From Arcanobacterium haemolyticum DSM 20595 (GTDB lineage Bacteria > Actinomycetota > Actinomycetes > Actinomycetales > Actinomycetaceae), in the NCBI RefSeq assembly GCF_000092365.1, contig NC_014218.1, forward strand, positions 1,612,001 to 1,676,000: a stretch of 64,000 bases of DNA, read 5' to 3'. Position numbers and translations under genes: made by a program. The notes beneath the pieces were generated by a model. The model was given only the letters and a program-made list of their open reading frames with translations. It was not told where the DNA came from and ran no database searches. Each line of letters starts with the position of its first letter. The stretch's first letter is position 1. This document shows positions 63,408-64,000 of the stretch, piece by piece.

Positions 63408-64000
63408 ATGACTTCTCCATCACCAGTTCGAGAAAAATTAAATATATTTTTCAATGCTCAGGAACACGTGCGTAAAGTACGTCGATTGGCCATAGTCACA
63501 ACGGATCAGTGCCAAACGCGTTGCGCCCACTGCCTAATGAAATCGGGTCCAAAAGAAACTGCTCAATTAACATTAGAAAAGATGCTTAGTGCCATTGACT
63601 TTTTCATAGAAAAAGTCCGCTCGGTCTAGTCACTTTTACTGGCGGAGAATCTACCATGCTCGGTGACACTTTGCTTGATGCAATTGCGTACTGTAGCGAG
63701 CACGGACTTCCGACGCGTCTCGTTACAAATGTCCATTGGGCTGGAGACGCGGGGGCGGCTAGAGAGATGCTCCAAAAGCTACGTGAAGTTGGTTTATGTA
63801 AATTAAACTTTTCAATGGACCAGTTTCATGCAGTCTGGATTCCTCTGAACAACTTAAAAACCGCATGGTACACCGCGAAACATATGGGGTTTTCTACAGT
63901 ACTCATTGCCACGTGCGAAGGTCCCCGAACTAATATTACTGCCGAATACATTCGTTCATATGTTGGTGACGAAGACGCTGTAATTATCGATCGTTGTGAT
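63408..64000 (+). pseudogene. Radical SAM enzyme, frameshifted and cut by the window end
   Basis: Starts MTSPSPVREKLNIFFNAQEH four bases after the preceding gene. The SAM cluster motif CQTRCAHC (CxxxCxxC) is intact. The frame breaks near 63620 (stop TAG at 63627-63629), and the protein resumes one frame over with GLVTFTGGESTMLGD, the GGE motif of radical SAM enzymes, and continues open to the window edge (KLNFSMDQFHAVWIP). One or two bases appear lost in CGCTCGGTC. Target is presumably a peptide from this operon, by context. The C-terminal part lies outside the window. Confidence 0.75.

Noticed and set aside
63272-63454. Minus-strand 60-codon frame over the start of the radical SAM gene
   Set aside because: Antisense to the radical SAM start and the preceding frame; no homology or ribosome-binding site.

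Overview
The window reads as chromosomal DNA of a moderate-GC actinobacterium, most likely from the Actinomycetaceae (Arcanobacterium/Trueperella-like). This rests on gene content: a System II cytochrome c maturation cluster with NrfHA, a MetPS-type transporter with its tiny subunit, DUF501 next to a FtsB/DivIC protein and Ppx/GppA, and mfd-pth-rplY-prs-glmU in a row. The genus is inference. Core genes alternate with accessory patches that hold most of the broken genes, repeats and candidate novelty.

Layout. 0-5 kb: flavin reductase, rhodanese lipoprotein, a broken F5/8C protein, Dps, a perfect 31-bp inverted repeat, then a lipoprotein, a CPBP protease and a TlpA-like thioredoxin. 5-11 kb: one minus-strand respiratory block, nrfH-nrfA, a TPR protein, ccdA, resB and ccsA, which together make and mature an ammonia-forming nitrite reductase. 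11-18 kb: decayed sugar genes (truncated class II aldolase, truncated alpha-glucosidase) with a LacI regulator, Mug, GNAT, PadR/DUF2812 and metPS behind a structured leader. 18.4-24.7 kb: a sulfatase module (cytosolic Cys-type sulfatase, LacI regulator, MFS importer, radical SAM sulfatase-maturing enzyme, TauE/SafE) bracketed by two nearly identical 78-bp palindromic elements. 25.1-27.0 kb: a two-gene CBASS-like defence operon (SLATT 2TM effector plus CD-NTase with an AGS-C-like sensor).

27-57 kb is mostly housekeeping: ychF, rmuC, ispH, xseAB, uppS, greA, msrA, an FKBP, Bax-inhibitor-like, two ABC exporters, tRNA-Leu, nhaA (broken), ppx, ftsB, eno, mfd, pth, rplY, prs, an unusually short glmU, and tRNA-Gln. 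A candidate toxin-antitoxin-chaperone triplet sits at 29.6-31.0 kb.

57.7-64 kb is a graveyard of mobile DNA: the C-terminal stump of an SNF2-type helicase, a VirD4-like coupling protein with several lesions, an ABC exporter fragment, an IS3-family element with a decayed transposase, then a small operon (SdpI-like membrane protein, small peptides, radical SAM enzyme) that resembles a peptide-modification cluster, is itself damaged, and runs off the window end.

The strongest candidates for something unusual are the CBASS pair, the bracketed sulfatase module, the toxin-antitoxin-chaperone triplet, the truncated GlmU and the peptide/radical SAM operon.
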